DNA of 64,000 bases from Halopseudomonas xiamenensis (GCF_014219065.1 NZ_JACLGO010000008.1:107040-171039); one strand, 5' to 3'. Counted from the stretch's first letter, positions 55,019 to 63,802 are shown. Notes: generated from the sequence alone by a model not told the origin. Made by a program: numbers and translations.

Positions 55019-55052
55019 GTCATTGCGAGCCTCGAAGAGGCGTGGCAATCCA
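55019..55052 (+). repeat. CATTGCGAG-family repeat, locus C (single)
   Basis: One half-element (GTCATTGCGAG...GGCAATCCA) with an internal CCTC/GAGG hairpin, ending 16 bases before the -35 of tRNA operon copy 2. No partner half is seen nearby. Confidence 0.7.
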
Positions 55053-55068
55053 TCAAGCTCAATGACTG

Positions 55069-55097
55069 TTGCCAGATCGCTAAAAGCTCATTAGAAT
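55069..55097 (+). promoter_or_regulatory. Promoter of tRNA-Val/Asp operon, copy 2
   Basis: TTGCCA-N17-TAGAAT followed by GCGCGC, the same elements and spacing as copy 1 though the spacer sequence differs. Confidence 0.8.
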
Positions 55098-55116
55098 GCG
55101 CGCTCGCTTCGAGACA

Positions 55117-55192
55117 GGGTGATTAGCTCAGCTGGGAGAGCATCTGCCTTACAAGCAGAGGGTCGGCGGTTCGATCCCGTCATCACCCACCA
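55117..55192 (+). tRNA. tRNA-Val (anticodon TAC), copy 2
   Basis: A 76-base tRNA with anticodon TAC in loop CTTACAA and encoded CCA. It is identical in sequence to copy 1. Confidence 0.97.
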
Positions 55193-55205
55193 CTCGAAGT
55201 AATGC

Positions 55206-55282
55206 GCAGCGGTAGTTCAGTTGGTTAGAATACCGGCCTGTCACGCCGGGGGTCGCGGGTTCGAGTCCCGTCCGCTGCGCCA
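55206..55282 (+). tRNA. tRNA-Asp (anticodon GTC), copy 2
   Basis: A 77-base tRNA with anticodon GTC in loop CTGTCAC and encoded CCA. It and the 13-base spacer before it are identical to copy 1. Confidence 0.97.
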
Positions 55283-55287
55283 TATAC

Positions 55288-55322
55288 AAAGCCCTTGCAT
55301 CGAGAGATGCAGGGGCTTTTTT
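55288..55322 (+). terminator. Terminator of tRNA operon copy 2
   Basis: The stem AAAGCCCTTGCATC/GATGCAGGGGCTTT with loop GAGA is followed by six T. Differences from copy 1 preserve the stem. Confidence 0.88.
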
Positions 55323-55341
55323 CGTTTGTGGAGCAGTCCTG

Positions 55342-56271
55342 TTACCTCGCGAAGCTGAGAAAGAACAACATGAAAAACGGCGCCGCTATGGTCAGGATCA
55401 GGCCGCTGATGATGGCCATCGGGACATATTCGTAGTCGCAGGCCTTGCGTACGAAGGGCAGGGTGGTGTCCATGGCGGTGGCGCCACAGACGCCGACGCT
55501 GCTGCTGGCGAAGTTGCGACCGCAGGTGAACACCACCATCAGGCCGATCAGTTCGCGCATCAGGTCATTGAGCAGGGCGACGCTGCCGTAGATGTCGCCA
55601 AGCTGCTGTCCGGCCAGTGCCCCTGACAGGCTGAACCAGCCGAAGCCGCTGCTCAGCGCCAGGGAAACCGCCAGGCGCTCGCCGGTGATGAAGCTCAGCA
55701 GCACCCCGGCCAGCAAGGAGCCGAGGATCACCCGCAGCGGGATCTGCAGGACCCGTGGCGCCAACCAGGAGCGGCTGATGGCGACCTGGGCCAGGTCCAG
55801 GCCGATCAGCAGCAGCAATGCATACAGCCACCAGGAAATGTTCAGCAGCACCGCGCCGACCGTGTGTTCATGCCAATGCAGACGGTAGGCGAACGCGCCG
55901 AGCATGACCAGGCCGAAGGCGATCAGACATTCCTTGAGCGGATACCACAGGCTGCGCCAGCCGCCGCTGTCCTCCGCTGCCGTGGCGCTGCGGCGATTCA
56001 GCGGCAGGATGCAGATGAACACCACTGCGCTGATGGTAACGGCATAGAGGGCCGCCTGCTGCAATACCTGGATGCCGGAGGCGAAGCTGCTGAAGGCCTC
56101 GCCGGACTCCAGGCCGATGACGAACAGTATGACCCAGACCACCGGGGTAATGCCGCGAATCAGCGGGCGACTCAGCGCTTTGGGCAGGCGTTTGCCCAGC
56201 AGGTAGCCCGCCAGCAGGTATAGCAGGATGGGCAGGATGGTGGTGAAGATATTGGCGAGTTGGGCAAACAC
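55342..56271 (-). CDS. lysO: LysO-type lysine exporter
   Basis: A 309-residue inner-membrane exporter of the LysO/YbjE (DUF340) family, which expels lysine and thialysine in E. coli. I start at GTG 56271 (VFAQLANIFTTILP), because E. coli LysO begins directly with this TM; the only ATG (56367) would add 32 residues and overlap the divergent frame. About eight TM segments are seen. Family motifs: SSGFGWFSLSGALAGQ, ALLNDLMRELIGLM and VCGATAMDTTLP. Confidence 0.85.
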   Translation of the reverse strand: MFAQLANIFTTILPILLYLLAGYLLGKRLPKALSRPLIRGITPVVWVILFVIGLESGEAFSSFASGIQVLQQAALYAVTISAVVFICILPLNRRSATAAEDSGGWRSLWYPLKECLIAFGLVMLGAFAYRLHWHEHTVGAVLLNISWWLYALLLLIGLDLAQVAISRSWLAPRVLQIPLRVILGSLLAGVLLSFITGERLAVSLALSSGFGWFSLSGALAGQQLGDIYGSVALLNDLMRELIGLMVVFTCGRNFASSSVGVCGATAMDTTLPFVRKACDYEYVPMAIISGLILTIAAPFFMLFFLSFAR

Positions 56272-56414
56272 GGAAAACCTGATGCGCAAGGCCTGACGGC
56301 TGTCTGGTGTTACGGACGCAACACTATAGCGCCGGGCAGGGCTGGCGGGAAGTTCGGGCTGCAACATGCAAGCTGTTAGACTTGGTCCTTGTCTGGATTG
56401 CCGTGGGGGCCGGA

Positions 56415-58040
56415 ATGAAGCTGTCGTTGTTCAATCGTTACACCTTTTTCGTGCTGTGTGTGCTGGTCACTCTGGTGACGCTGCCGCTGGTGGTTCGTTT
56501 CGGCTGGCTGTGGCCGCTGCTGCTGGTGGCCGCGGCGCTGAGCCTGCTCGGCATCTACGACCTGCTGCAGACTCGGCACGCGGTGCGGCGCAATTACCCG
56601 ATCCTCGGCAACGTGCGCTACCTGGTGGAGAGCATCCGCCCGGAAATCCGCCAGTACCTGATCGAGAGTGACAACGAGCAGTTGCCGTTCTCGCGCACCC
56701 AGCGCTCGCTGGTGTACGCCCGGGCCAAGAGCCAGACCTCGGATCGACCGTTCGGTACCTTGAAGGACGTGAACCAGACCGGCTACGAGTTCATCAGTCA
56801 TTCCATGCTGCCGGTGGTGCCGGGCAATCCCGATGAATTCAGGGTACAGATCGGTGGGCCGCAGTGCCGCCAGCCGTATTCGGCATCGATCTTCAATATC
56901 TCGGCGATGAGCTTCGGCTCGCTCAGCGCCAACGCCATCCTGGCCCTGAACAAGGGCGCGCAGCTGGGCAACTTCGCCCACGATACCGGCGAGGGCAGCA
57001 TCAGCCCCTACCATCTGCAGCACGGCGGCGATCTGATCTGGGAGCTGGGCAGTGGCTATTTCGGTTGCCGTGACGACAACGGCGCCTTCGATCCGCAGCG
57101 CTTCGCCGAGCAGGCCCGCCGGCCGCAGGTGAAGATGATCGAACTCAAGCTGAGCCAGGGCGCCAAGCCGGGGCATGGCGGGATTCTGCCGCGGCACAAG
57201 ATCACTGCCGAGATCGCTGCGACCCGGGGCATCCCGCGGGACCGTGACTGCGTTTCCCCGGCGCGGCACGCGACCTTTTCCACGCCGATCGAGCTGTTGC
57301 AGTTCCTCCAGCGGCTGCGCGAACTGTCGGAGGGCAAGCCGGTCGGCTTCAAGCTGTGCCTGGGGCATCCCTGGGAGTTCATGGCGATCGCCAAGGCCAT
57401 GCTGGAAACCGACATCCTTCCGGACTTCATCGTGGTCGACGGCAAGGAGGGCGGTACCGGGGCTGCGCCGTTGGAGTTCTCCAACCATATCGGCGTGCCG
57501 CTGCGCGAGGCGGTGATGTTCGTGCACAACACCCTGGTGGGGGTTGGCCTGCGCGAGCACATCCGCATCGGTGCCAGTGGCAAGCTGATCAGTGCCTTCG
57601 ATATTGCCTCGGTACTGGCGATCGGTGCTGACTGGGCCAATTCCGCGCGCGGCTTCATGTTCGCCATCGGTTGCATCCAGTCGATGTCCTGCCATACCAA
57701 TCAATGCCCGACCGGCGTCGCCACCCAGGACCCGCGGCGCCAGCGCGCGCTGGTGGTCTCGGACAAGGCGCAGCGGGTCTACAACTTCCATCGCAGCACC
57801 ATGCATGCGCTGTCGGAGATGCTGGCGGCGGCGGGGCTGTCGCACCCGGCGCAACTGGAGCCGCGCTTTCTGGTGCATCGCCTGTCGGCCAACGAGATCA
57901 AGCTGTATTCGCAGATGCATGTGTTCCTCGCGCCGGGAGCATTGCTCGGTGGTGAAGTCGAGGGCGATTTCTACAAGCGCATGTGGTCGATGGCGCGGGC
58001 CGACAGTTTCGAGCCGGCAACGCCAATGGCAGCCAGCTGA
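56415..58040 (+). CDS. Membrane-anchored glutamate-synthase-like flavoprotein
   Basis: A 541-residue FMN-binding protein of the stand-alone glutamate synthase family. Residues 8-24 and 31-50 are two TM segments. The catalytic domain (about 110-500) has the GltB-like FMN and substrate motifs IFNISAMSFGSLSANAI, GAKPGHGGILP and DFIVVDGKEGGTGAAP. The [3Fe-4S] ligands Cys-x5-Cys-x4-Cys (CIQSMSCHTNQC) are intact. There is no glutaminase domain, so it is not a full GOGAT. The start at 56415 replaces a longer frame overlapping the lysO promoter. The substrate is unknown. Confidence 0.88.
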   Translation: MKLSLFNRYTFFVLCVLVTLVTLPLVVRFGWLWPLLLVAAALSLLGIYDLLQTRHAVRRNYPILGNVRYLVESIRPEIRQYLIESDNEQLPFSRTQRSLVYARAKSQTSDRPFGTLKDVNQTGYEFISHSMLPVVPGNPDEFRVQIGGPQCRQPYSASIFNISAMSFGSLSANAILALNKGAQLGNFAHDTGEGSISPYHLQHGGDLIWELGSGYFGCRDDNGAFDPQRFAEQARRPQVKMIELKLSQGAKPGHGGILPRHKITAEIAATRGIPRDRDCVSPARHATFSTPIELLQFLQRLRELSEGKPVGFKLCLGHPWEFMAIAKAMLETDILPDFIVVDGKEGGTGAAPLEFSNHIGVPLREAVMFVHNTLVGVGLREHIRIGASGKLISAFDIASVLAIGADWANSARGFMFAIGCIQSMSCHTNQCPTGVATQDPRRQRALVVSDKAQRVYNFHRSTMHALSEMLAAAGLSHPAQLEPRFLVHRLSANEIKLYSQMHVFLAPGALLGGEVEGDFYKRMWSMARADSFEPATPMAAS

Positions 58041-58139
58041 TTTTTGCGCTTCGGGAGGCGTTGAAGTTAAGACATTTTGCGCTCTTGGCTTTATCCTGAG
58101 CGGGCATTTTCGATCGGCAGGGGTTGGCACGTCCGCCCC

Positions 58140-58155
58140 TGGCACGATCAATGCA
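58140..58155 (+). promoter_or_regulatory. Sigma-54 promoter of the fliL operon
   Basis: TGGCACG-N4-ATGCA has correct -24/-12 spacing with one mismatch (A for T before TGC). It is 50 bases before the fliL ATG. FleQ/sigma-54 control of fliL to flhB is known in P. aeruginosa. Confidence 0.65.
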
Positions 58156-58205
58156 GATAATTCATGTAAACGGGCTCGACCCGGTATTGGCGACGGAATC
58201 TTGTC

Positions 58206-58715
58206 ATGGCGAAAAATCAGGCAGGGGCTCAGGACGGGGCTCCGCAGGCGACAGCAGCGGGTAATCGCAAGCTCATCATCTTGATCTGCGTCGGTTTACT
58301 GGCGCTGCTGCTGTCCGCTGGCGGGCTGACCTATGCATTGTTGTCGAGCCGTGACAGCGGTGGCGCCGCGCCGGTCGTGCAGGAGCCAGCCAGGCTGCCG
58401 GCACTGTACCAGCCGCTGGAGCCGGCATTCACCGTCAACTATGCTCACGGCGGCAGGCAGCGCTACATGCAGGTCAATGTGGTGCTGATGGGGCGTGATC
58501 CCCAGGCGATGGCGGCGGCAGCCGAGCATCTGCCGCTGATTCGCAATCAGCTGGTGATGCTGTTCAGCAGCGTGGATTTCGACCAGTTGATGACCACGGA
58601 AGGCAAGGAGGCGCTGCGCGAGCAGTCTACCCTTGCGGTGCAGACGCTGATGGAACAGGAACTCGGCAAGCCGACCATCGAGTCGGTCCTCTTTACCAAC
58701 CTGGTTCTGCAATAG
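58206..58715 (+). CDS. fliL: Flagellar protein FliL
   Basis: A 169-residue single-pass protein that surrounds stator units. The TM lies at about 22-46 (LIILICVGLLALLLSAGGL), and a periplasmic SPFH-like domain follows (about 70-169; RYMQVNVVLMGRDPQAM). The C terminus ESVLFTNLVLQ is typical. It is the first gene of the operon; the SD is weak, with fliM 10 bases downstream. Confidence 0.93.
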   Translation: MAKNQAGAQDGAPQATAAGNRKLIILICVGLLALLLSAGGLTYALLSSRDSGGAAPVVQEPARLPALYQPLEPAFTVNYAHGGRQRYMQVNVVLMGRDPQAMAAAAEHLPLIRNQLVMLFSSVDFDQLMTTEGKEALREQSTLAVQTLMEQELGKPTIESVLFTNLVLQ

Positions 58716-58725
58716 GAAAACAATC

Positions 58726-59697
58726 ATGGCCGTTCAGGATCTGCTGTCCCAGGATGAAATCGACGCGCTGCTGCATGGCGTGGACGAAGGCGTCATTGAT
58801 AGTGAGCATGACAGCGAGCCGGGCTCGGTCAAGAGCTACGACCTGACCAGCCAGGATCGTATCGTACGTGGGCGCATGCCGACGCTGGAGATGATCAACG
58901 AGCGTTTCGCCCGCTACACCCGCATCAGCATGTTCAACCTGCTGCGCCGCTCGGCGGATGTGTCGGTCGGCGGCGTGCAGGTGATGAAATTCGGTGAGTA
59001 CGTACATACCCTGTACGTACCGACCAGTCTCAACCTGGTGAAGATGAAGCCGCTGCGCGGCACCGCGCTGTTCATCCTGGACGCGCGGCTGGTGTTCAAG
59101 CTGGTCGACAACTTCTTCGGTGGTGATGGCCGGCATGCCAAGATCGAGGGGCGCGAGTTTACGCCCACCGAGCTGCGCGTGGTACGCATGGTGCTGGAGC
59201 AGGCCTTCGCCGACCTGCGCGAGGCCTGGCAGGCGGTCAAGGACGTGCAGTTCGAATACGTCAACTCCGAGGTCAACCCGGCCCTGGCGAATATCGTCAG
59301 CCCCAGCGAGGTGGTGGTGGTGTCCACCTTCCACATCGAGCTGGATGGCGGTGGCGGCGAGATGCACGTGACGTTCCCGTATTCGATGATCGAACCGCTG
59401 CGCGAAGTGCTGGACTCGGGCGTGCAGTCGGATGTGGACGAGCATGACGAGCGCTGGGTGCGTGCCCTGCGCGAGGAAATCACCGCTGCCAAGGTGCCGC
59501 TGAGCGCTACTGTGGTGCGCCGCGAGCTCAAGCTGCGCGACCTGCTGAGTATGCAGGCCGGCGACGTGATCCCGGTGGAAATGCCCGAGCACATGGTGAT
59601 GTGCGCCAACGGCGTACCCACATTCAAGGCCCGGCTCGGCTCGGTCAAGGGTAATCTGGCATTGCAGATACTGGGGCCGGTCACGCGTCCGCGTTGA
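58726..59697 (+). CDS. fliM: Flagellar motor switch protein FliM
   Basis: A 323-residue C-ring protein. The N terminus LLSQDEIDALL is the CheY-P-binding segment. The middle CheC-like domain contains YTRISMFNLLRRSADVSVGG and the GGDGR motif (NFFGGDGRHAKIEGR). The C-terminal SPOA domain (about 245-320) has the GDVIPVEMPEHMVMCANGVP region. SD AGGAA lies 7 bases upstream. Confidence 0.97.
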   Translation: MAVQDLLSQDEIDALLHGVDEGVIDSEHDSEPGSVKSYDLTSQDRIVRGRMPTLEMINERFARYTRISMFNLLRRSADVSVGGVQVMKFGEYVHTLYVPTSLNLVKMKPLRGTALFILDARLVFKLVDNFFGGDGRHAKIEGREFTPTELRVVRMVLEQAFADLREAWQAVKDVQFEYVNSEVNPALANIVSPSEVVVVSTFHIELDGGGGEMHVTFPYSMIEPLREVLDSGVQSDVDEHDERWVRALREEITAAKVPLSATVVRRELKLRDLLSMQAGDVIPVEMPEHMVMCANGVPTFKARLGSVKGNLALQILGPVTRPR

Positions 59698-59751
59698 GGC
59701 TCCGCAACCGCGATATATTCGTACCACAGGTATAAATGAGGATCAGGCAAG

Positions 59752-60219
59752 ATGGCTGAGGACAAAAAGGACGAGATCAGTCCGGAAGAGCAGGCGCTGG
59801 CCGACGAGTGGGCCGCGGCGCTGGATGAGGCGGGCAACGCCAGTCAGGATGACATCGATGCCATGCTGGCGGGCAACGACACTTCCCGGCCGCTGCCGAT
59901 GGAAGAGTTCAACGCGCCGGAGCGGCAGTTGGGCGGTGATCTGTTCGGGGGTGCCGATGGTCCGAACCTGGATGTGATCCTGGATATTCCGGTGACCATT
60001 TCCATGGAAGTGGGTAATACCGACATCACCATCCGCAACCTGCTGCAGCTCAACCAGGGCTCGGTGGTGGAACTCGACCGCCTGGCCGGCGAGCCGCTGG
60101 ATGTGAAGGTCAACGGCACGCTGATCGCCCACGGCGAGGTGGTGGTGGTCAACGAGAAATTCGGTATCCGCCTGACCGATGTGATCAGCCAGTCCGAACG
60201 CATCAAGAAGTTGAGCTGA
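59752..60219 (+). CDS. fliN: Flagellar motor switch protein FliN
   Basis: A 155-residue C-ring protein. An acidic extension (1-75, including ALDEAGNASQDDIDAMLAGND) precedes the SPOA domain (about 80-155), with LDVILDIPVTISMEVGNTDITI, LNQGSVVELDRLAGEPLDV and NEKFGIRLTDVIS. It lies 54 bases after fliM and one base before fliO. Confidence 0.97.
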   Translation: MAEDKKDEISPEEQALADEWAAALDEAGNASQDDIDAMLAGNDTSRPLPMEEFNAPERQLGGDLFGGADGPNLDVILDIPVTISMEVGNTDITIRNLLQLNQGSVVELDRLAGEPLDVKVNGTLIAHGEVVVVNEKFGIRLTDVISQSERIKKLS

Positions 60220-60220
60220 C

Positions 60221-60643
60221 ATGCGGTCGTTGCGCTCGCTGTTTCCGGCCGCGCTGCTGGGGCTATCGCTGCCCCTGGCCGCGGCGCCGGCCGAGGGTGG
60301 TTCCGGTGGCGATCTGATCGGTCAGCTGGCCCAGCTGGGGCTGGGGTTGATCGTCGTCGTCGGGCTGATCTTCCTGCTCGGTTATCTGATGCGCCGGGTC
60401 GGACCGCTGGCGCCACAGGGCGGCCAGCATATCCGGGTGATCAGCAGCTATCCGCTGGGGCCGCGTGATCGCCTGGCGCTGGTCGATGTCGCTGGGCAAC
60501 AGCTGCTGCTGGGCATTTCGCCGGGCCGCATCACCACCCTGCATGTATTCGATGAGCCGGTGGCCGGCGTCGAGGGCGAGGCCGCCACTGGCGATTTCGC
60601 CCGCAAGCTGCAGGCCATGCTCAAGCGGGAGAACAAGCCATGA
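60221..60643 (+). CDS. fliO: Flagellar export protein FliO
   Basis: A 140-residue chaperone-like membrane protein needed for FliP ring assembly. It has an N-terminal signal-like segment (1-22) and a TM at about 38-58 ([19 protein letters not shown]). The cytosolic domain has [30 protein letters not shown], typical of FliO. It overlaps fliP by 4 bases. Confidence 0.93.
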   Translation: MRSLRSLFPAALLGLSLPLAAAPAEGGSGGDLIGQLAQLGLGLIVVVGLIFLLGYLMRRVGPLAPQGGQHIRVISSYPLGPRDRLALVDVAGQQLLLGISPGRITTLHVFDEPVAGVEGEAATGDFARKLQAMLKRENKP

Positions 60644-61392
60644 TGCGCTGGAGCCTGTTGCTGCTGGGCCTGCTGGCGCCTATGGCCCTGGCTCAGACGG
60701 CGGCTGACCCGCTGAGCCTGCCGGCCATTACCCTGAGTACCGACGCCGAGGGCCAGCAGACCTACTCGGTCAGCCTGCAGATACTGCTGCTGATGAGTGC
60801 GCTGACCTTCATCCCGGCGTTCGTCATGATGATGACCAGCTTCACCCGCATCATCATCGTGTTCGCCATCCTGCGCCAGGCGCTGGGCCTGCAGTCGACG
60901 CCGTCGAGCCAGATCCTGGTCGGTCTGGCGCTGTTCCTGACGCTGTTCGTCATGGCCCCGGTGTTCGAGCGCATCAACGAGAATGCCCTGCAGCCCTATC
61001 TGAACGAGCAACTGGCGCCGCAGCAGGCGCTGGAGCAGGCCAGCGTGCCGCTGCGCGAGTTCATGCTGGCGCAGACCCGTGAAACCGACCTGGAACTGTT
61101 CGTGCGGCTGGCCCAGCGCACTGACCTGGCCGGCCCGGACGAGGTGCCGTTCCATATCCTGGTGCCGGCGTTCGTCACCTCCGAGTTGAAGACCGCATTC
61201 CAGATCGGCTTCATGATCTTCATTCCGTTCCTGGTGATCGACCTGGTGGTGGCCAGTGTGTTGATGGCGATGGGGATGATGATGCTGTCGCCGCTGATCA
61301 TTTCGCTGCCGTTCAAGATCATGCTGTTCGTGCTGGTGGATGGCTGGGCGCTGATCATCGGCACCCTGGCCGCCAGTTTTGCCGTGACATAG
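60640..61392 (+). CDS. fliP: Flagellar export gate protein FliP
   Basis: A 250-residue core export-gate subunit with a cleavable signal peptide (about 1-19, ALA/QTA). TM helices span about 45-70, 85-108, 185-210 and 215-245. Family motifs: [20 protein letters not shown] and [29 protein letters not shown]. The ATG at 60640 overlaps fliO; a second ATG follows directly. A palindromic repeat pair separates it from fliQ. Confidence 0.97.
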   Translation: MMRWSLLLLGLLAPMALAQTAADPLSLPAITLSTDAEGQQTYSVSLQILLLMSALTFIPAFVMMMTSFTRIIIVFAILRQALGLQSTPSSQILVGLALFLTLFVMAPVFERINENALQPYLNEQLAPQQALEQASVPLREFMLAQTRETDLELFVRLAQRTDLAGPDEVPFHILVPAFVTSELKTAFQIGFMIFIPFLVIDLVVASVLMAMGMMMLSPLIISLPFKIMLFVLVDGWALIIGTLAASFAVT

Positions 61393-61425
61393 GCAGAGCG
61401 ATGATAGTCTGCATCCGGCAAACCT

Positions 61426-61518
61426 CGTCATTGCGAGCCTCGAAGAGGCGCGGCAATCCAACTGACGTCTGGCACCAGGCCCATGGATTGCCACGTCGCT
61501 TCGCTCCTCGCAATGACG
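61426..61518. repeat. Palindromic repeat pair (CATTGCGAG family), locus B, inside the fli operon
   Basis: The half at 61426-61460 (CGTCATTGCGAG...CGGCAATCCA) and the inverted half at 61484-61518 (TGGATTGCC...CTCGCAATGACG) face each other across 23 bases, so the whole can fold into one long hairpin. It occupies most of the 157-base fliP-fliQ gap. fliQ has an unusually strong SD just after it. Confidence 0.85.
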
Positions 61519-61549
61519 AGGTGGTGGTTCCATTTTCAGGAGGTTGCCG

Positions 61550-61819
61550 ATGACCCCCGAAGTCGCTGTCGATCTGTTTCGCCAGGCGCTGTGGCTGACC
61601 ACGGTGATGGTGGCGGTGATCGTAGTGCCGAGCCTGCTGGTCGGCCTGCTGGTGGCGGTGTTTCAGGCTGCCACCCAGATCAACGAGCAGACCCTGAGCT
61701 TCCTGCCGCGCCTGCTGTTCACCTTCATGACCATGATTGCCCTCGGTCCCTGGCTGGTGCGGCAACTGATCGAGTTCACCGACCAGCTGTACCGCAGCAT
61801 TCCCGGGCTGATCGGCTGA
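61550..61819 (+). CDS. fliQ: Flagellar export gate protein FliQ
   Basis: An 89-residue export-gate subunit with two TM hairpin helices (about 15-40 and 52-75) and the motif TQINEQTLSFLPRL. The start at 61550 (MTPEVAVDLFRQAL) has a near-perfect SD (AGGAGG) 7 bases upstream; a TTG two codons earlier is unlikely. The stop overlaps fliR (TGATG). Confidence 0.96.
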   Translation: MTPEVAVDLFRQALWLTTVMVAVIVVPSLLVGLLVAVFQAATQINEQTLSFLPRLLFTFMTMIALGPWLVRQLIEFTDQLYRSIPGLIG

Positions 61820-62595
61820 TGATCGAGCTGGCCGGCAGCGACATCGGCCGCTGGGTGGCCGGCTACCTGTGGGTGCTGTTCCGTATTGGCGCACTGCTGA
61901 TGACCATGCCGGTGATCGGCACCCAGCTGCTGCCGATGCGCATCCGCCTGTACCTGGCGTTGGCGCTGACCTTTCTGGTGGCGCCGCAGATCGCTGAGGT
62001 GCCGCAACTCGAGCCGCTGGCGCTGAGTACCTGGGTGGTGATCGCCGAGCAGATCCTGATCGGTGCGGCGATGGGCTTTCTGCTGCAACTGCTGTTCCAG
62101 ATCCATGTGGTGGCCGGGCAGGTCATCGCGATGCAGATGGGCCTGGGCTTCGCCTCGATGAACGACCCGGCCATGGGCATCTCGGTGGCGGTGGTGGCAC
62201 AGGTGTTCACCATGCTGGTGACCCTGCTATTCCTGGCGATGAACGGCCATCTGGTGGTGATCGAGGTGCTGGTCGAGAGCTTCACCACCCTGCCGATCGG
62301 CCAGACCCTGCAGGCCGTGGACTTCCATACCCTGGTGCTGCGCTTTTCCTGGGTGATGGCCTCGGCGCTGCTGATCGGCCTGCCGGCGATCACCGCGCTG
62401 CTGATCGTCAACCTGTCCTTCGGCGTGATGATGCGCGCCGCACCGCAGCTGAACATCTTCTCCATCGGCTTCCCGCTGACCCTGGTGTTCGGTTTGTTCA
62501 TTCTCTGGGTGCTGCTCAGCAGTACCGCCGGGCAATACCACATGCTGGCTTCCGAAGCGCTGATCTGGCTGCGGGACATGGTGAGGGCGCGCTGA
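61819..62595 (+). CDS. fliR: Flagellar export gate protein FliR
   Basis: A 258-residue export-gate subunit with about six TM segments. Family stretches: LWVLFRIGALLMTMPVIGTQLLP, GLGFASMNDPAMG and ITALLIVNLSFGVMMRAAPQLNIFSIGFP. The ATG at 61819 overlaps the fliQ stop; the longer frame upstream is a shadow running through fliQ. The stop overlaps flhB by one base. Confidence 0.96.
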   Translation: MIELAGSDIGRWVAGYLWVLFRIGALLMTMPVIGTQLLPMRIRLYLALALTFLVAPQIAEVPQLEPLALSTWVVIAEQILIGAAMGFLLQLLFQIHVVAGQVIAMQMGLGFASMNDPAMGISVAVVAQVFTMLVTLLFLAMNGHLVVIEVLVESFTTLPIGQTLQAVDFHTLVLRFSWVMASALLIGLPAITALLIVNLSFGVMMRAAPQLNIFSIGFPLTLVFGLFILWVLLSSTAGQYHMLASEALIWLRDMVRAR

Positions 62596-63728
62596 TGGCC
62601 GAAGATAGCGGTCAAGAACGCACGGAAGACCCCACGGCGAAACGCCAGAAGGAGTCCCGCGAGAAAGGGCAGGTGGCCCGTTCCAAGGAGTTGAATACGC
62701 TGGCGGTGGTGATGGTGGCCGCCGTCGGCCTGCTGATGCTGGGTCCGGAGATGGCGCGCAAGCTGATGGACCTGATGGCCTATAACTTCACCCTCGAACG
62801 CGAGGTGCTGTACAGCACCGACACCATGGGGCTGCACCTGCTGGCCTCGATACGCCAGGGCTTCGGCGCCCTGGCACCGTTGTTGGCGATGCTGCTGGTC
62901 GCCGCCCTGGTTGGCCCGGTGTTGCTTGGCGGCTGGCTGTTCAGTGCCAAGCTGCTGGCCCCCAAGGGCGAGCGGCTGAACCCGCTGGCCGGGCTCAAGC
63001 GCATGTTCTCGATCAAGGCGCTGGTCGAGCTGCTCAAGGCGCTGGCCAAGTTCCTGGTGGTGCTGGCCATGGCCCTGGTAGTGCTGCGCATGCGCCAGGA
63101 CGACCTGCTGGCGCTCGGCAACGAGGCACTGCCGGGGGCGATCTTCCACAGCGGCTGGGTGCTGGGTACCTCGCTGTTGCTGCTGGCCAGTTCACTGATC
63201 CTGATCGCCGCGGTGGACGTGCCGTTCCAGATCTGGGACAACAAGCAGAAGACGCGCATGACCAAGCAGGAAGTGCGTGACGAATACAAGGACTCCGAGG
63301 GCAAGCCCGAGGTCAAGTCGCGGGTGCGTCAGTTGCAGCGGGAGATGGCCGAGCGGCGGATGATGGGCGAGGTGCCCAAGGCCGACGTGGTGATCACCAA
63401 CCCGACCCATTATGCGGTGGCCCTGAAGTACGATCCGGTGCACTCCGGGGCGCCGGTGGTGGTGGCCAAGGGGGCGGATTTCCTGGCACAGAAGATCCGC
63501 GAGGTCGCCAGCGAACATGATGTGATAGTGCTGGAGTCGCCACCGCTGGCGCGGGCGGTGTTCTACAGCACCGAGCTGGAACAGCCGATCCCGGCCGGCC
63601 TGTATCTGGCCGTAGCCCAGGTCTTGGCCTATGTTTACCAGGTGCGGCAGTTCCAGGAGGGCAAGGGCAAGCGCCCCGGACCGATGCCGGAGCCGCCGAT
63701 TCCGGATGATCTGCGGCGCGATGAGTGA
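62595..63728 (+). CDS. flhB: Flagellar export switch protein FlhB
   Basis: A 377-residue export-gate protein that switches substrate class by self-cleavage. The basic N terminus SGQERTEDPTAKRQKESREKG is typical. Four TM segments (about 34-55, 85-112, 140-160, 180-210) precede the cytosolic domain. The cleavage motif Asn-Pro-Thr-His is at 269-272, the same number as in Salmonella by my recollection. The tail is Pro-rich. It is the last fli gene in the window; flhA is not seen. Confidence 0.97.
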   Translation: MAEDSGQERTEDPTAKRQKESREKGQVARSKELNTLAVVMVAAVGLLMLGPEMARKLMDLMAYNFTLEREVLYSTDTMGLHLLASIRQGFGALAPLLAMLLVAALVGPVLLGGWLFSAKLLAPKGERLNPLAGLKRMFSIKALVELLKALAKFLVVLAMALVVLRMRQDDLLALGNEALPGAIFHSGWVLGTSLLLLASSLILIAAVDVPFQIWDNKQKTRMTKQEVRDEYKDSEGKPEVKSRVRQLQREMAERRMMGEVPKADVVITNPTHYAVALKYDPVHSGAPVVVAKGADFLAQKIREVASEHDVIVLESPPLARAVFYSTELEQPIPAGLYLAVAQVLAYVYQVRQFQEGKGKRPGPMPEPPIPDDLRRDE

Positions 63729-63802
63729 CGGCAACGCTCTCGCTCATGGCGCACCGGCTGCCCGGTAAGGGCGGTGGGCATGGAACTGCTGCTTGCCTCT
63801 TT

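Noticed and set aside
54829..55052. CRISPR array
   Set aside because: The repeats are few, palindromic and irregularly spaced, without unique equal-length spacers or cas genes.
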